64,000 bases of DNA, from assembly GCF_021560015.1 (NCBI RefSeq), contig NZ_CP073588.1, positions 1,116,001 through 1,180,000 on the forward strand. Direction: 5' to 3'. Numbering within the stretch: position 1 is the stretch's first letter; the number at the start of each line of letters is the position of its first letter. The stretch comes from Shewanella vesiculosa (lineage in GTDB: Bacteria > Pseudomonadota > Gammaproteobacteria > Enterobacterales > Shewanellaceae). A program made the translations under genes and the position numbers. This document shows positions 8,705 through 19,336 of this stretch, in pieces. Under the pieces are notes generated by a model. The model saw nothing but the letters and a program-made list of their open reading frames with translations, did no database searches and was not told the DNA's origin.

Positions 8705-9613
8705 ATGAAAAAATATCTCTTTACCTTAATTATCATTTTGCTATTCGCTTGCGAACAACCCGCTACAGAAAAAGCCCTGCAGTACAGTCGTTCGCCTAGT
8801 AATAATACCGCGTTAACCTATCGATTTGCGATTCACCCTTTACACAATCCGCAAAAGTTATTCGAAGCTTATCAACCGCTGATCGATTATATCAATCTTA
8901 AAATCCCTGAGATTGATATTGAACTCGAAGCATCAATCGATTATGCCTCCTATGAACAAAAAATCCGCGACAGAAAGCCAGATTTATTACTGCCTAATCC
9001 ATGGCAGACCTTGCAGGCTAGGGACAACGGATATCGAGTGATTGCCATGGCTGGTGATGCTGATGATTTCAAAGGGATTTTTATTGTAAGAAAAGACAAT
9101 AATATCCAAAAACCAATTGAGCTCAAGGGTAAAAGAGTGAGTTATCCTGCACAAACAGCGCTTGCTGCGACAATTATGCCACAGTATTTTTTGTACACGA
9201 ATGGAATCGATATTAACCAAGATCTTGATAATATCTATGTGGGTTCACAAGAATCTTCAATCATGAATGCATATCTTGGTAAGGTAGCTGCAGCAGCAAC
9301 CTGGCCACTTCCTTGGCGATTATTTCAAAAAGATCACCCAGAAAAAGCAAACCAGCTTAAAGTTATTTGGCAAACACCATCTTTAATCAATAACTCAGTT
9401 ATGGTACGTGATGACTTTCCTAAAGAGATTAGTCAAAAAATACAACATTTACTGATTACTTTAGCAGACTCACCAGAAGGTAAGGCGATTATGCTCGGTA
9501 TGGAAACCGCTAGATTTACTCAGGCGGAAGATGCTGATTACGATGTTGTACGAAGCTATATAAATAATTTTGAGAGTAAAGTGCGTCCAGTGGAAAGCTC
9601 AATCAATGATTAA
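8705..9613 (+). CDS. PhnD-like periplasmic binding lipoprotein paired with a c-di-GMP enzyme
   Basis: A 302-residue exported protein with a lipobox-like signal end (LLFACEQP, Cys at residue 16). The mature part matches PhnD-like periplasmic binding proteins: FAIHPLHNPQKLFEAYQPLI at the start, DLLLPNPWQTL, a GIFIVRKDN strand and ELKGKRVSYPAQTALAAT hinge. No ABC permease or ATPase is nearby. Instead its last 8 bases overlap the start of a membrane GGDEF/EAL protein. I infer that it is a ligand-sensing subunit for that enzyme rather than a transporter part. Confidence 0.8.
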   Translation: MKKYLFTLIIILLFACEQPATEKALQYSRSPSNNTALTYRFAIHPLHNPQKLFEAYQPLIDYINLKIPEIDIELEASIDYASYEQKIRDRKPDLLLPNPWQTLQARDNGYRVIAMAGDADDFKGIFIVRKDNNIQKPIELKGKRVSYPAQTALAATIMPQYFLYTNGIDINQDLDNIYVGSQESSIMNAYLGKVAAAATWPLPWRLFQKDHPEKANQLKVIWQTPSLINNSVMVRDDFPKEISQKIQHLLITLADSPEGKAIMLGMETARFTQAEDADYDVVRSYINNFESKVRPVESSIND

Positions 9614-11999
9614 AAAATTGCAACGTATTCTATTAGGCACATTGCGCCGACAAATGATGATTGGCATGACGCTCATCATCACTTTGATGATGGGATTATT
9701 TGTCTGGGATACCACTCACCGCCAGCAAAAAATTAAAGTTGAACAATATAAAGATCAAGCTATTGCCCTTGAAGATACTTTAGCGACTTCGTCTGCTATT
9801 TGGGTTGCCTCGCGAGATGTCAGCGGTCTGCAGGAAATCGTCAATGGTGTCTCAAAATACCCTAACTTAAAGCAAGCTATCGTCATCGATTTACGTGGCC
9901 AAGTGTTGGCACATACAGATTTAACTAAAGTGGGTTTGTATATCGATGCATTCAACCAAGACAATGATCTGCAACAGATACATTATTCTAATAGTAGTAT
10001 TGATGTAACTAAAGTCATTGTATTAGCTGATCGAGAAATTGGCTGGGTGGTGATTGATTTAGATAGACGCGCTTACTTAGAAGAAATTAACCAAATAAAA
10101 ATAAACAGTTTCTTTTATGCTCTTACTGCCATTTTACTTGGTGTTTTAATCACCACTTTAGCCAGTCGTTATTTAACTCGTCGTTTGTATATCATTCAAA
10201 AAGTAGCCGATAAAGTCCAAACTGGCGCCACTCATTTACGTGTCAACATGAAGGGAACAGATGAAGCTTCGTTACTTGCTAAACAATTTGATCAAATGCT
10301 GGATAGCTTAGCATTAAGGGAATCTCAGTTAGCCTCATTCTATTCTTTAGATTTGGTCGGTTTAACGGTTACGTCACCAGATAAAGGCTTGATCAGTATC
10401 AATCCTTGTTTGTGTAAGATGCTGGAATACACCGAAGATCAACTAAAAAAATTAACATGGAATGATTTAACCTACCCTAATGATTTAGAGGCTGATGAAG
10501 CCCAATTCACCAGGTTACTTGCCAATGAAATTGATGGCTATAGTCTAGAAAAACGTTTTATTAGCAGAACAGGCAAAGTGATCCCTACCATGTTAGTCGT
10601 TCGTTGTGTGCGTAAAAACGATGGCAGTATTGATTATGTTCTGGCAATGGTTCAAGACATCAGCAAGCAAAAAGAAGATGCTATTCAAATAGAGCGACTA
10701 GCCTACTTTGACCCGTTAACGAAATTACCCAATCGGCGGTTATTAGATGATAGGTTAAAACAAGCATTAATATTTAGTGATCGGAATCAGTATTATGGTG
10801 CGATATTATTTCTTGACCTGGATAATTTTAAAACACTCAATGACACCCTAGGACATGATATTGGTGACCTGTTATTGCAACAAGTGGCCAATCGACTTAT
10901 CAATATTATCCGTGAAGGTGATACAGTCACTCGCTTTGGCGGTGATGAGTTTGTGATCATATTAGAAGGCATTCATTCTAATGCTTTTGTTGCCGCCACA
11001 CAGATAAAAGCGATTGCCACGGCTATTTTAGATACCATTAACCAGCCTTACAATATAGCAGGCCATAGTTACTCGACCAGTACCAGTATTGGCGCGACTT
11101 TGTTTCTCGGCAATAATACCACCCCAGATGAGTTACTCAAGCAAGCTGATATTTCCATGTATCAAGCCAAAAAATCAGGTCGAAACCTTGTCTGCTTTTT
11201 TGACCCTAAAATGGAAATCAGCATTATCAATAGAGTGGTGCTTGAACGCGATTTACTCATTGCACTAGAACATAATCAATTCCAATTGTATTACCAAGTA
11301 CAAGTCGACAGCTCAAACACCCCCGTGGGCGCCGAAGCCCTGATCCGTTGGAACCATCCACAGCGCGGCATAGTGTCCCCCTTAGAATTTATCCCGTTGG
11401 TAGAAGAAACCGGCATGATTATCGAAATAGGACAGTGGGTTATTGATTCGGCCTGTAGGCAACTCAATGCCTGGCAGCAACATGTTAATACAGCAGGATT
11501 ATCATTATCTATCAATGTCAGCGCCAAACAATTCCATAAAGCCGATTTTGTCGACATAATCAAAAAAAGTATTGATAAATATAGTGTTAATCCTAAATTA
11601 CTTAAAATTGAATTAACTGAAAGTGTACTGTTAAATAATATTCAAACCATTATCGAAAAAATGAATACTTTAGCGGCTATAGGTATCCAGTTTTCGTTAG
11701 ACGATTTTGGTACCGGTTATTCATCGTTACAATATCTCAAAAAACTTCCATTACATCAGCTTAAGATTGATCAGTCATTTGTGCGTGAACTCTGTGTTGA
11801 TAGTAACGATAAAACCATTGTTAAGACCATTATTTCGATGGCACAGAGCTTAGGTTTAAGTGTAATTGCAGAAGGTGTAGAAACTGAACAACAACAGCAA
11901 TATTTAATCAGCCAAGGGTGCCGTAATTTTCAAGGTTACTTGTTCAGTAGACCGATACCAATTGACCAGTTTGAAAGCCTAATACCTCAAATCGCTTAA
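9606..11999 (+). CDS. Membrane HAMP-PAS-GGDEF-EAL protein (c-di-GMP turnover)
   Basis: A 797-residue inner-membrane signalling protein. Two membrane helices (about residues 17-35 and 170-192) flank a periplasmic sensor region, then come a HAMP linker, a PAS domain (about 250-365), a GGDEF domain with intact RFGGDEF (about 443) and an EAL domain with EALIRWNHP (about 576) and DDFGTGYSSL. Both catalytic signatures are intact, so it could make and break cyclic di-GMP. I start at 9606, overlapping the PhnD-like gene; translation is coupled. The pair suggests that ligand binding in the periplasm steers c-di-GMP level. Confidence 0.9.
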   Translation: MIKKLQRILLGTLRRQMMIGMTLIITLMMGLFVWDTTHRQQKIKVEQYKDQAIALEDTLATSSAIWVASRDVSGLQEIVNGVSKYPNLKQAIVIDLRGQVLAHTDLTKVGLYIDAFNQDNDLQQIHYSNSSIDVTKVIVLADREIGWVVIDLDRRAYLEEINQIKINSFFYALTAILLGVLITTLASRYLTRRLYIIQKVADKVQTGATHLRVNMKGTDEASLLAKQFDQMLDSLALRESQLASFYSLDLVGLTVTSPDKGLISINPCLCKMLEYTEDQLKKLTWNDLTYPNDLEADEAQFTRLLANEIDGYSLEKRFISRTGKVIPTMLVVRCVRKNDGSIDYVLAMVQDISKQKEDAIQIERLAYFDPLTKLPNRRLLDDRLKQALIFSDRNQYYGAILFLDLDNFKTLNDTLGHDIGDLLLQQVANRLINIIREGDTVTRFGGDEFVIILEGIHSNAFVAATQIKAIATAILDTINQPYNIAGHSYSTSTSIGATLFLGNNTTPDELLKQADISMYQAKKSGRNLVCFFDPKMEISIINRVVLERDLLIALEHNQFQLYYQVQVDSSNTPVGAEALIRWNHPQRGIVSPLEFIPLVEETGMIIEIGQWVIDSACRQLNAWQQHVNTAGLSLSINVSAKQFHKADFVDIIKKSIDKYSVNPKLLKIELTESVLLNNIQTIIEKMNTLAAIGIQFSLDDFGTGYSSLQYLKKLPLHQLKIDQSFVRELCVDSNDKTIVKTIISMAQSLGLSVIAEGVETEQQQQYLISQGCRNFQGYLFSRPIPIDQFESLIPQIA

Positions 12000-12194
12000 T
12001 TAGGCAGATGCTAGTAGGCTAGGGCTACGATAAGCAAAATGCGCCTATTGACTTAGAGTCAATAAAACGGCTATTGCGTAGAACATGGAATGAGATAAAG
12101 CGAGGTAAACACTAAGATTTTTATTTTGAGGTGTGCGTATAAGGGGTAATGTTGCCGCTGGAATAAACACCGAATGAATCAACAACATGAACCA

Positions 12195-12222
12195 ATAGTG
12201 GCTAAAGTTAATTAGCCACTAT
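12195..12222. terminator. Hairpin between the GGDEF/EAL gene and sirB2
   Basis: An 11-bp perfect stem (ATAGTGGCTAA with TTAGCCACTAT) and 6-nt loop lie 12 bp beyond the stop of the leftward SirB2 gene. No strong T-run on either side; it may end both converging transcripts. Confidence 0.5.
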
Positions 12223-12234
12223 ACTGGACATTAT

Positions 12235-12678
12235 CTAACAAATGCCTGTTAACATAGACTGTCCCAACTCAAGATAAGCATTAGCATCATCAACAATCCC
12301 TTTCGATTTAAGATGATGGGCAAAACCCAATCGTGCAGTCATCAATAACCAAAATATCGTACTAATTAAACCCACAATGCGCCACGGCGTTGATTTTGCC
12401 CACTTAAGCGTAAAGGTAATTGATAGTACATAAAGTACAAAACCACCTAATTTAGACGATGCCCAACCGTTCACAAACGGGTACAAGTTCAATGGATTAA
12501 CGATAATCATGTAAACAAAGGTGCAGATAAACAGAGCATACAAAACATGAGGACCGATCTTGAGCAGTTTATTATTGACCTTGTCAGAGCCTTTCATCGT
12601 CAACACAAAGTTAATGATAAAAAATATAAACGTCAGCGCAATTATTGTCAGGTGGGTGTGCTTAACTATCATGTACAT
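12235..12678 (-). CDS. SirB2-family four-helix membrane protein
   Basis: A 147-residue, very hydrophobic protein with four predicted membrane helices (about residues 10-28, 45-64, 75-92 and 98-116). The start MYMIVKHTHLTIIALTF and the HxH in helix one are typical of the SirB2 family, named for a Salmonella invasion-gene regulator locus but biochemically undefined. It lacks the usual sirB partner genes here and stands alone. An isolated SirB2 in Shewanella is not unusual. Function unknown. Confidence 0.75.
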   Translation of the reverse strand: MYMIVKHTHLTIIALTFIFFIINFVLTMKGSDKVNNKLLKIGPHVLYALFICTFVYMIIVNPLNLYPFVNGWASSKLGGFVLYVLSITFTLKWAKSTPWRIVGLISTIFWLLMTARLGFAHHLKSKGIVDDANAYLELGQSMLTGIC

Positions 12679-13479
12679 GGTCTTGTTCCCTAAAAAGTAA
12701 TGTATATATAGTACTTATACCGTGTGTTTGTAGTTTAAAGCAAAGTCTGTAACCAACGAACCTTAATTACGTACTACGGTGGCGTTAAGATCAATATCAC
12801 CAACCAAGTCTAATTATTGTATTTGAGTATCGTGCTTATATGGAAAATAGGCATCAAACTCTCTCTTACAAGGTTTCTCCTCATATCAGCAATACAGCAC
12901 TATAGGCTACAGTTTTTTCATTTTAGCGCAGCTCATGAGTACTAACTCTTTAATCCGTTGCTCAGGTGTTATCTTTGCGCTTTTTGTCAGTTTTTTGTAT
13001 TAAACCATTACACTTTGCGCACTGACTTTACAATGAATTTACTAGCCAAGCGTTCATCTCATTCAGCTTAGTCCTATCCAAAGATAACAGGATATTTTTC
13101 AATGAGTCTGTAGACATTTTTGATGATATCGCCCAATCCACACCAATAATTCTAATGGCTTTATGTGGGTCATACTATTCTCGGTAAGGTTTCTAAATAT
13201 GTAGATCAGACAAATATTCATGCCAAGCTGAGTGCGGCAGCGAACAGAGTGAAAAATAAAATACACGTATGATGAGCATTAACATCATGAGTTAATTGTG
13301 GTCGCTAACTCTTATTTATGTAGTCAATACATAATGTTGCATAAACTTAACGAGTTCAAAGTGATTGCAATTTAAGCCACAGATGGTGATATTTTTTTAC
13401 CATTTTTTTATTTTTATGCTAGGCAGGCGCTTCACTTTGCACAGCAAAGTGATCTAAACGCGTCAATTTTGAGGATAAT
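12679..13479. other. 800-bp region without a recognised gene
   Basis: Stops are frequent in all frames. Two short stretches look like possible decayed coding sequence: minus strand near 12920-13010 (reading LTKSAKITPEQRIKELV before a stop) and plus strand near 13180-13272 (KYVDQTNIHAKLSAAANRV). I cannot link either to a family. The promoter of the next gene lies at the right end. Confidence 0.4.
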
Positions 13480-13938
13480 ATGCAAATAGAAACACTTCAC
13501 GATGTTATGCAATGGACTAAAAACATGCACCAAGAACTGCACTATTTTGCAGCAAATTGTGCACTAAAAAGCGATAGTGTAAGAGTTGGATTGCTGCTTA
13601 AGTACATTTCAGAGCACGAAAAAAAAATGGCGCAGATAATGAAAAAGTTCGAAGACAGTGGTAACAACAGTGCGCTTAACACTTATAGTCGGCATTACTA
13701 CGAAAAACTCGCTATTTCAATTCACACTGAAGGTGAGCATCCGTTTGAAAAGATGGATACGGATGAAATAGCGATTGTCACTCTTGAATATCACAAAAAT
13801 ATTGTCGGACTATTTGAGTATCTGCAAAAGTGCAGTTGTGCACCTTCCGTGACGGAATTTCTTAACGATATATTGTCGGTTCAAGAGGCAGAGGGAAGAT
13901 TATTGGCACGTAACATGAAACAAATTGACGATTTGTAG
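13480..13938 (+). CDS. Small all-helical protein, ferritin-like candidate
   Basis: A 152-residue soluble protein with no signal peptide, preceded by a good GAGGA ribosome site. It is predicted almost wholly helical, with metal-ligand-like spacings: WTKNMHQELHYFAANC in helix one, YISEHEKKMAQ in helix two, TLEYHKNIVGLFEYL and LSVQEAEGRLL later. Repeated E/H pairs on long helices resemble rubrerythrin/ferritin-like four-helix bundles, but I cannot name the family. It is a single gene between two long non-coding stretches. Confidence 0.55.
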   Translation: MQIETLHDVMQWTKNMHQELHYFAANCALKSDSVRVGLLLKYISEHEKKMAQIMKKFEDSGNNSALNTYSRHYYEKLAISIHTEGEHPFEKMDTDEIAIVTLEYHKNIVGLFEYLQKCSCAPSVTEFLNDILSVQEAEGRLLARNMKQIDDL

Positions 13939-14445
13939 CATCAATACTCCTCAGACCAAAAGTCATAGCGTCATGCTGAGTGGTTTCGTAATAGAAACTA
14001 TGCAGAATGCGCTCCCTCTGGTAAGCAAAGCCTTTTTAGTGGCTGACTTTATACGTTATTTTAGCCACCAAATTAGCGTTAATTTGGCAACAACGGCGAA
14101 TTCACATCAAGCCATATAAGATAATGCGACATTTCAACAAATCTAAGCCGAATTTATTGGTTTTATGACCTTAACTTGGTGTGACTCTGCAATAAAACTC
14201 CGCGATGTTAGCAAGAAAATGACAGGTTATTCACAGTGTTCAGGTTTTTTAACATTCTGAATACAAACATTAAAATCGAAAATAAAGCCACTATCAAGCG
14301 TATTCTCGAAAGTACGCTAACGCACAGAGTCTAAAAATAAAGACCAGTATAATTTACTCGTTAGTCATCAAATCTTAGGTATCACTTAGATATCAAATGT
14401 CTCTAGTCATTGCAAAATACAATTTATTAATATTGAGGTGAGCAC
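13939..14445. other. Intergenic region upstream of putA
   Basis: About 500 bp. A 64-codon plus-strand ORF at 13925-14119 overlaps the previous gene and has no ribosome site or protein-like composition, so I leave it out. The rest is AT-rich and should carry the putA promoter; no clear operator was seen. Confidence 0.4.
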
Positions 14446-17400
14446 ATGCTTTTTAATAATTCGAATATCTCGGACTCTCCTATCCGTCAGAAAATTCGCG
14501 AGTTCTATCGTATTGATGAAAGTGTTGCGGTAGAGCATATTTTACCGTTAGCAAAAGTTAACCCTGAAGCTGCCAGCAGAGCGTGGGAAAAAGCCCGTAA
14601 AATATCACTAAAAATACGAAGAGATGAGTCAGGAAACGGTGCTGTAGATGCCTTACTCGCAGAATACACATTATCCAGTGAAGAAGGGGGGGTGTTGATG
14701 TGTTTGGCCGAGGCCTTATTGCGTGTACCAGACAAACACACTCAAGATGCCCTAATTAGCGACAAAATTTCTCAAGGTGAGTGGCGAAGTCATTTGGGCA
14801 GCAGTGATTCACTGTTCGTTAATGCCTCATCCTGGGGATTATTAGTTACCGGCACTATGGTTGATTATGCTGATGAGCGCGAAAAAGATAGTTTTGATTT
14901 ATTGAAAAAGATTATTGGTCGTTTAGGAGAGCCTGTCATTCGTAAAGCAATGAACTATGCCATGCAAATTATGGGTGAGCAGTTTGTTATGGGCGAAACG
15001 ATTCAAGCTGCAACAGAGCATGCTACCAAACAAGATCGGCAAGGCTTTGTATATTCTTACGATATGCTAGGTGAGGGTGCTCGCACCATGGATGATGCGG
15101 ATAAGTATTTTAAAGCTTATCAAGTTGCTATAGATACTATTGGTGTTTCACTCGCGTCAGGTAAGAACGATCCTCGCAGAGTTCCTGGTATCTCAGTTAA
15201 GCTTTCTGCTATCCATCCTCGTTACGAATTTGCGCAAAAACAACGGGTAATGACTGAAGCTGTGCCCAAACTTAAAGCGCTTTGTTTGCAAGCTAAAAAA
15301 ATACAATATTGGTTTAACGGTTGATGCGGAAGAATCTGAGCGATTAGATTTATCCCTTGATGTTATTGAGGCGGTATTTAGTGATGACGATTTAGCCGGT
15401 TGGAATGGCTTTTCGATGGCGCTGCAAGCTTATCAAAAGCGGGCTATTTTTATCCTTGATTGGTTGCATGAGTTAACCGTTCGTGTTGGCCGGACAATGA
15501 TGGTGCGTTTAGTTAAAGGTGCTTATTGGGATACTCAGATTAAAAACACTCAAAAAGGCGGCTATCAGCATTTTCCGGTATTTACTCGCAAGGCTTCTAC
15601 TGATGTGTCTTACCTCGCCTGTGCGAAAAAATTACTCGAATATAGAGATACTCTCTATCCACAGTTTGCTACACATAATGCTTATACTGTGGCGACTATT
15701 CTTGAACTGGCGGGCAATGACAAAACAAGTTTTGAATTTCAATGTCTATATGGCATGGGTGGTTCTTTATATGATCAAGTTGTTGCCAGTGAAAATGTTC
15801 AATGTCGCGTCTATGCACCGGTTGGTCCTCACAAAGAGCTACTCGCCTATTTAGTCCGTCGTTTGTTAGAAAATGGCGCTAACTCTTCTTTTGTTAATGC
15901 CATTATTGATGATTCTCAACCGGTCGAATCGTTACTTGAAGACCCGGTTGAAAAAATGACTCGCTTAACAGACAAATATAACGGCCAGATAACCAAACCT
16001 ATTGCGTTATACCATGATGAAAATGGTGTGGGTCGAGATAATTCCAAGGGCCTAGATTTAACCGACATCAATATGCTTACCCCGTTAAAAACATCACTAG
16101 ATAAGTGGGCTGAAGCTAACCAGTTCTGTGAGAGTGATATCCCTGAAGGGGCTGTAGCCATTAGAAACCCAGCAAAGCTAAGTGAAATCATTGGTTTCCA
16201 GCGACATGATAGTAAAGATGACATGCTCGCGATGATCGATACGGCTCAAACGGCATTTGCCTCATGGTCACAAAAGCCTGTATCGGAGCGCGCAGCCTTA
16301 TTATGCAGTATCGGCGATATTCTCGAACATCATAGGGACGAGCTCATAGCCTTATGCATCAAGGAAGCGGGAAAAACGAGTCAAGATGGTATTGATGAAG
16401 TCAGAGAGGCTGTTGATTTTTGTCGTTATTATGCACAACAAGCGATTGAACTTGCAGAAGATGATCGTTTAGAAGCCCGTGGTGTGGTGTTATGTATCAG
16501 CCCTTGGAACTTCCCGTTAGCGATATTCATAGGGCAAGTAACTGCAGCCATTGCTACTGGTAATACGGTGTTGGCAAAACCCGCCCAGCAAACAAGTTTA
16601 ATTGCATTACGCGCTATTGAACTCATGACGTCTGCTGGACTACCTCACGGGGTTGTACAAGCGGTTATTGCCAAGGGGAGTGAAGTAGGCAGTATTATTA
16701 TTCCTAATGCACATATTCAAACGGTTATTTTTACAGGTTCAATTAAAACAGCGACTATGATTTCGCAAACGTTGGCTGATAGAGATGGCGCAAAAGTGCT
16801 TCTTATTGCTGAAACGGGCGGTCAAAACTGTATGATAGTTGACTCCACAGCTTTGCCAGAGCAAGTGGTTGATGATGTAATTTCTTCAGGATTTCAGTCT
16901 GCAGGTCAGCGTTGCTCTGCGCTCAGGGTGTTATTTTTGCAAGAAGATATTGCTGATACGGTTATTACAATGCTTAAAGGCGCATTAGCAGAATTGCATG
17001 TGGATAATCCAGAACAACTGAGCACTGATGTGGGGCCTGTCATTGATCAAAAAGCGCTAGAATCACTCAATGCTCACAGTGATTATATGAAAACTCATGG
17101 CCAACTATTGTATCAATGTGCGATATCTAATGAAGAAAATGAAATAGCACAAAACGAAGCTTTCTTTTTTGCACCGCGACTTTATGAAATAGACAATATT
17201 AGCGTGCTCAAGCATGAAGTCTTTGGTCCCTGTGTGCATATTATTCGTTTTAAAGGCGATGAAATAGAAAAAGTCATTGATGATATTAATGGTACAGGTT
17301 TTGGTTTAACTATGGGTATACATACCCGGATTGAACAGCGAGCCATTCGTTTGGCGACACTATCGCGTGCAGGTAATGTATATATAAATCGTAATATGAT

Positions 17401-18277
17401 TGGCGCTATTGTCGGTGTGCAACCTTTTGGGGGGCGTGGCCTTTCAGGTACAGGGCCAAAAGCGGGTGGCCCCTATTATTTAACGCGTTTAGTGAAAGAG
17501 AAAGCCACTCCTGATGCCGATAAATATAACTTGTTGCCATCGCAAGTCGATGCCTTAGTGAGCGATGCTGGATCAAAAGCAGAAGCAGAATTATTGATGG
17601 ATAGGGCGAATGTAACAGAAAAAATCTGGCGCATGACAGAGCTAAATCAGCGTATTGCTTTTGTTCGTCAAATGTTAGTCGAAATGGCTAATATCGATAG
17701 TATTGATGATTTAGCCGATGACTTAAATCGTACTTTGACAGCCGCTAATTCACAATTAGTGGCTGTTGAAAAACATCTGCAAAAGCCAACAACACTTCCA
17801 GGTCCAACAGGCGAGTCTAATATTCTCTATTTGGAAAACCGCGGTAATATCATCTGCTTTGCTGATAAAAATGTAACTTTCCATTTTTGGATGCTCTCTA
17901 TCGTAACGGCTTTGGCAACCGGAAATACCGTTATCTCGGTGGTTTCTGATTTATTTTATGATCAAGCGCTAGCCATTAGAGATAAGTTCGTTACAGCAGG
18001 TGCTGATGAGAATGTTTTTCAAGTTACCCGGTTAGGTCATTTAACCACTTTATTGGCACATCCGGCGTTATCAGGAGTTGTTGTTGATAGTCATTGTGAC
18101 CGAAAACATTATATCAGTGACAGACTAGCCGAGCGTCAAGGCGCAATTTTACCGGTTATCAGTTCAGAATATTTTGATAATCTCATTCAACGTTTATTAA
18201 CAGAAAAAACCGTTAGCATTGATACAACCGCTTCTGGTGGTAATACGTCGTTGATGACTTTAGATGAAGAAAACTAA
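14446..18277 (+). pseudogene. putA: putA, proline dehydrogenase / glutamate semialdehyde dehydrogenase, split by a 1-bp frameshift
   Basis: PutA oxidises proline to glutamate in two steps. The frame is open from 14446 to 15324 and resumes in another frame from about 15302 to 18277. An A7 run at 15295-15301 causes the break: with six A the reading is QAKKYNIGLTVDAEESERLD, a conserved proline dehydrogenase strand. Flavin-domain motifs (RVGRTMMVRLVKGAYWDTQ, YPQFATHNAYT, VYAPVGPHKELLAYLVRRLL) and the aldehyde dehydrogenase glutamate (AETGGQN) and cysteine (AGQRCSALR) are intact. Repaired, it would have about 1276 residues: no N-terminal ribbon-helix-helix DNA-binding domain, but an extra C-terminal domain, the type B layout. 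A GAGGTG ribosome site precedes the ATG. The change could be real, a phase-variable tract or a sequencing error. Confidence 0.92.
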
Positions 18278-18321
18278 CTATTTTAGAATGTTATGGTTAA
18301 ACAAATATTCTGAATATTTAT

Positions 18322-18351
18322 AATTTCATCAACTGAAACGTTGATGAAATT
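18322..18351 (+). terminator. Hairpin after putA
   Basis: A perfect 12-bp stem (AATTTCATCAAC with GTTGATGAAATT) and a 6-nt loop lie 44 bp past the putA stop. The flank is A/T-rich rather than a clean T-run; it most likely ends the putA transcript. Confidence 0.6.
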
Positions 18352-18464
18352 ATTCACTTTAGTGGCAATCGATAAAATTAAAACGACCTAACAGGCAAAC
18401 TAACACGATAGACGAACAGATGTATTTTTCGTGTTAACCATCAATGGTAACAGAGGATTTGGAT

Positions 18465-18496
18465 ATGCAGTCTGTTCGTTGTCGAACAGACTGCAT
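18465..18496 (+). terminator. Strong orphan intrinsic terminator between putA and the DUF2171 gene
   Basis: A perfect 14-bp stem (ATGCAGTCTGTTCG with CGAACAGACTGCAT), a 4-nt loop and TTGGTTTT. No ORF ends just upstream and putA already has its own hairpin 115 bp earlier. A second imperfect hairpin (GTTAACCAT / ATGGTAAC) lies at 18433-18451. Together they could be the 3' end of a small RNA. Confidence 0.6.
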
Positions 18497-18644
18497 TTGG
18501 TTTTATCGGTATGATTTTACTGTGCGATTAGAAACATTAAGTAACCAATAAAAGTCAAAGACAATCACGCTTGGTGAAGCTTGTTAAATGACTGATTGCT
18601 CATTTATAAATAGAAGGGCTTGTACTGAGCCCTGAGGAGAAATT

Positions 18645-18893
18645 ATGATTCAAACCAACCAAATTCAACCTGATATGCCTGTTGTTTGCTCCGAAGATGG
18701 TCAATTTGCTACTGTAGATCATATGGAGGGCACCGATACCCTCAAGCTGAAAAAAGATGACAGCGGTCAACACCATTACATTCCGCTGAGCTGGGTAACT
18801 TCAATTGAGGGCGATAAAGTTAAAATAGATCGTCCAGGAGACCAGGCTATGCAGGAATGGTCTCAAACTCCGCCAACAGCTAAAGGACACTAA
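18645..18893 (+). CDS. DUF2171 family protein
   Basis: An 82-residue soluble protein with GAGGAG before the ATG. It reads QPDMPVVCSEDGQFATVDHM, then LKLKKDDSGQHHYIPLSWV and GDKVKIDRPGDQA. A start strand with a G-x-x-(V/I)-D turn and the HHYIPLxWV strand are characteristic of DUF2171, a small beta-barrel family of unknown function. Monocistronic, with hairpins on both sides. Confidence 0.85.
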   Translation: MIQTNQIQPDMPVVCSEDGQFATVDHMEGTDTLKLKKDDSGQHHYIPLSWVTSIEGDKVKIDRPGDQAMQEWSQTPPTAKGH

Positions 18894-19336
18894 AGTCTTG
18901 TTGTACCGCTAAACAAAGATGGCATGCACTCATGCCATCTTAAGACCTGAGCGGGAAGTACTGAATTTATTTCCCGCCATCACTGTCACGTCGTATGTTA
19001 GACAATAACTCATTCTCGCTGACAGTTTAGTTTGCCCTTCTTTTATAGATGGTCCCTGTAAATAACATACTGGTATTGTGTCTTAGACTCAAAGATGAGC
19101 CAGTGCACAATACTCGTGTGTCGTTTTATTAATGAGATAACCTGGTGAAGCGATATTAAGTGCAATTTCATATCAAGATTCTTCTTCAACATCAAACAAT
19201 CTCAATGTTTACTCAAAATCACGTTTTTACATATTTAAGTTCTGTATCTGCATGTAATCATTGGTGATACTAAGGCTTTGTGGCAAACTGAATATTATTG
19301 CCGTTTGCAATCGCGCTAGAAGGATCTAGATCTCGT
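18894..19336. other. Intergenic region with two hairpins, left flank of the defence region
   Basis: Holds an 11-bp perfect stem (AAGATGGCATG / CATGCCATCTT) at 18916-18941, probably the terminator of the DUF2171 gene, and a GCGGGAA / TTCCCGC hairpin at 18951-18977. No ORF was recognised. The promoter that serves the hsd remnant and possibly the RT operon should lie in the last 200 bp. Confidence 0.45.

Noticed and set aside
12920..13272. Two short protein-like pieces in the gap before 13480
   Set aside because: Neither can be linked to a family or to each other; stops surround both.
13925..14119. 64-codon plus-strand ORF after the ferritin-like gene
   Set aside because: Overlaps the previous gene by 14 bp, has no ribosome site, and its composition is not protein-like.
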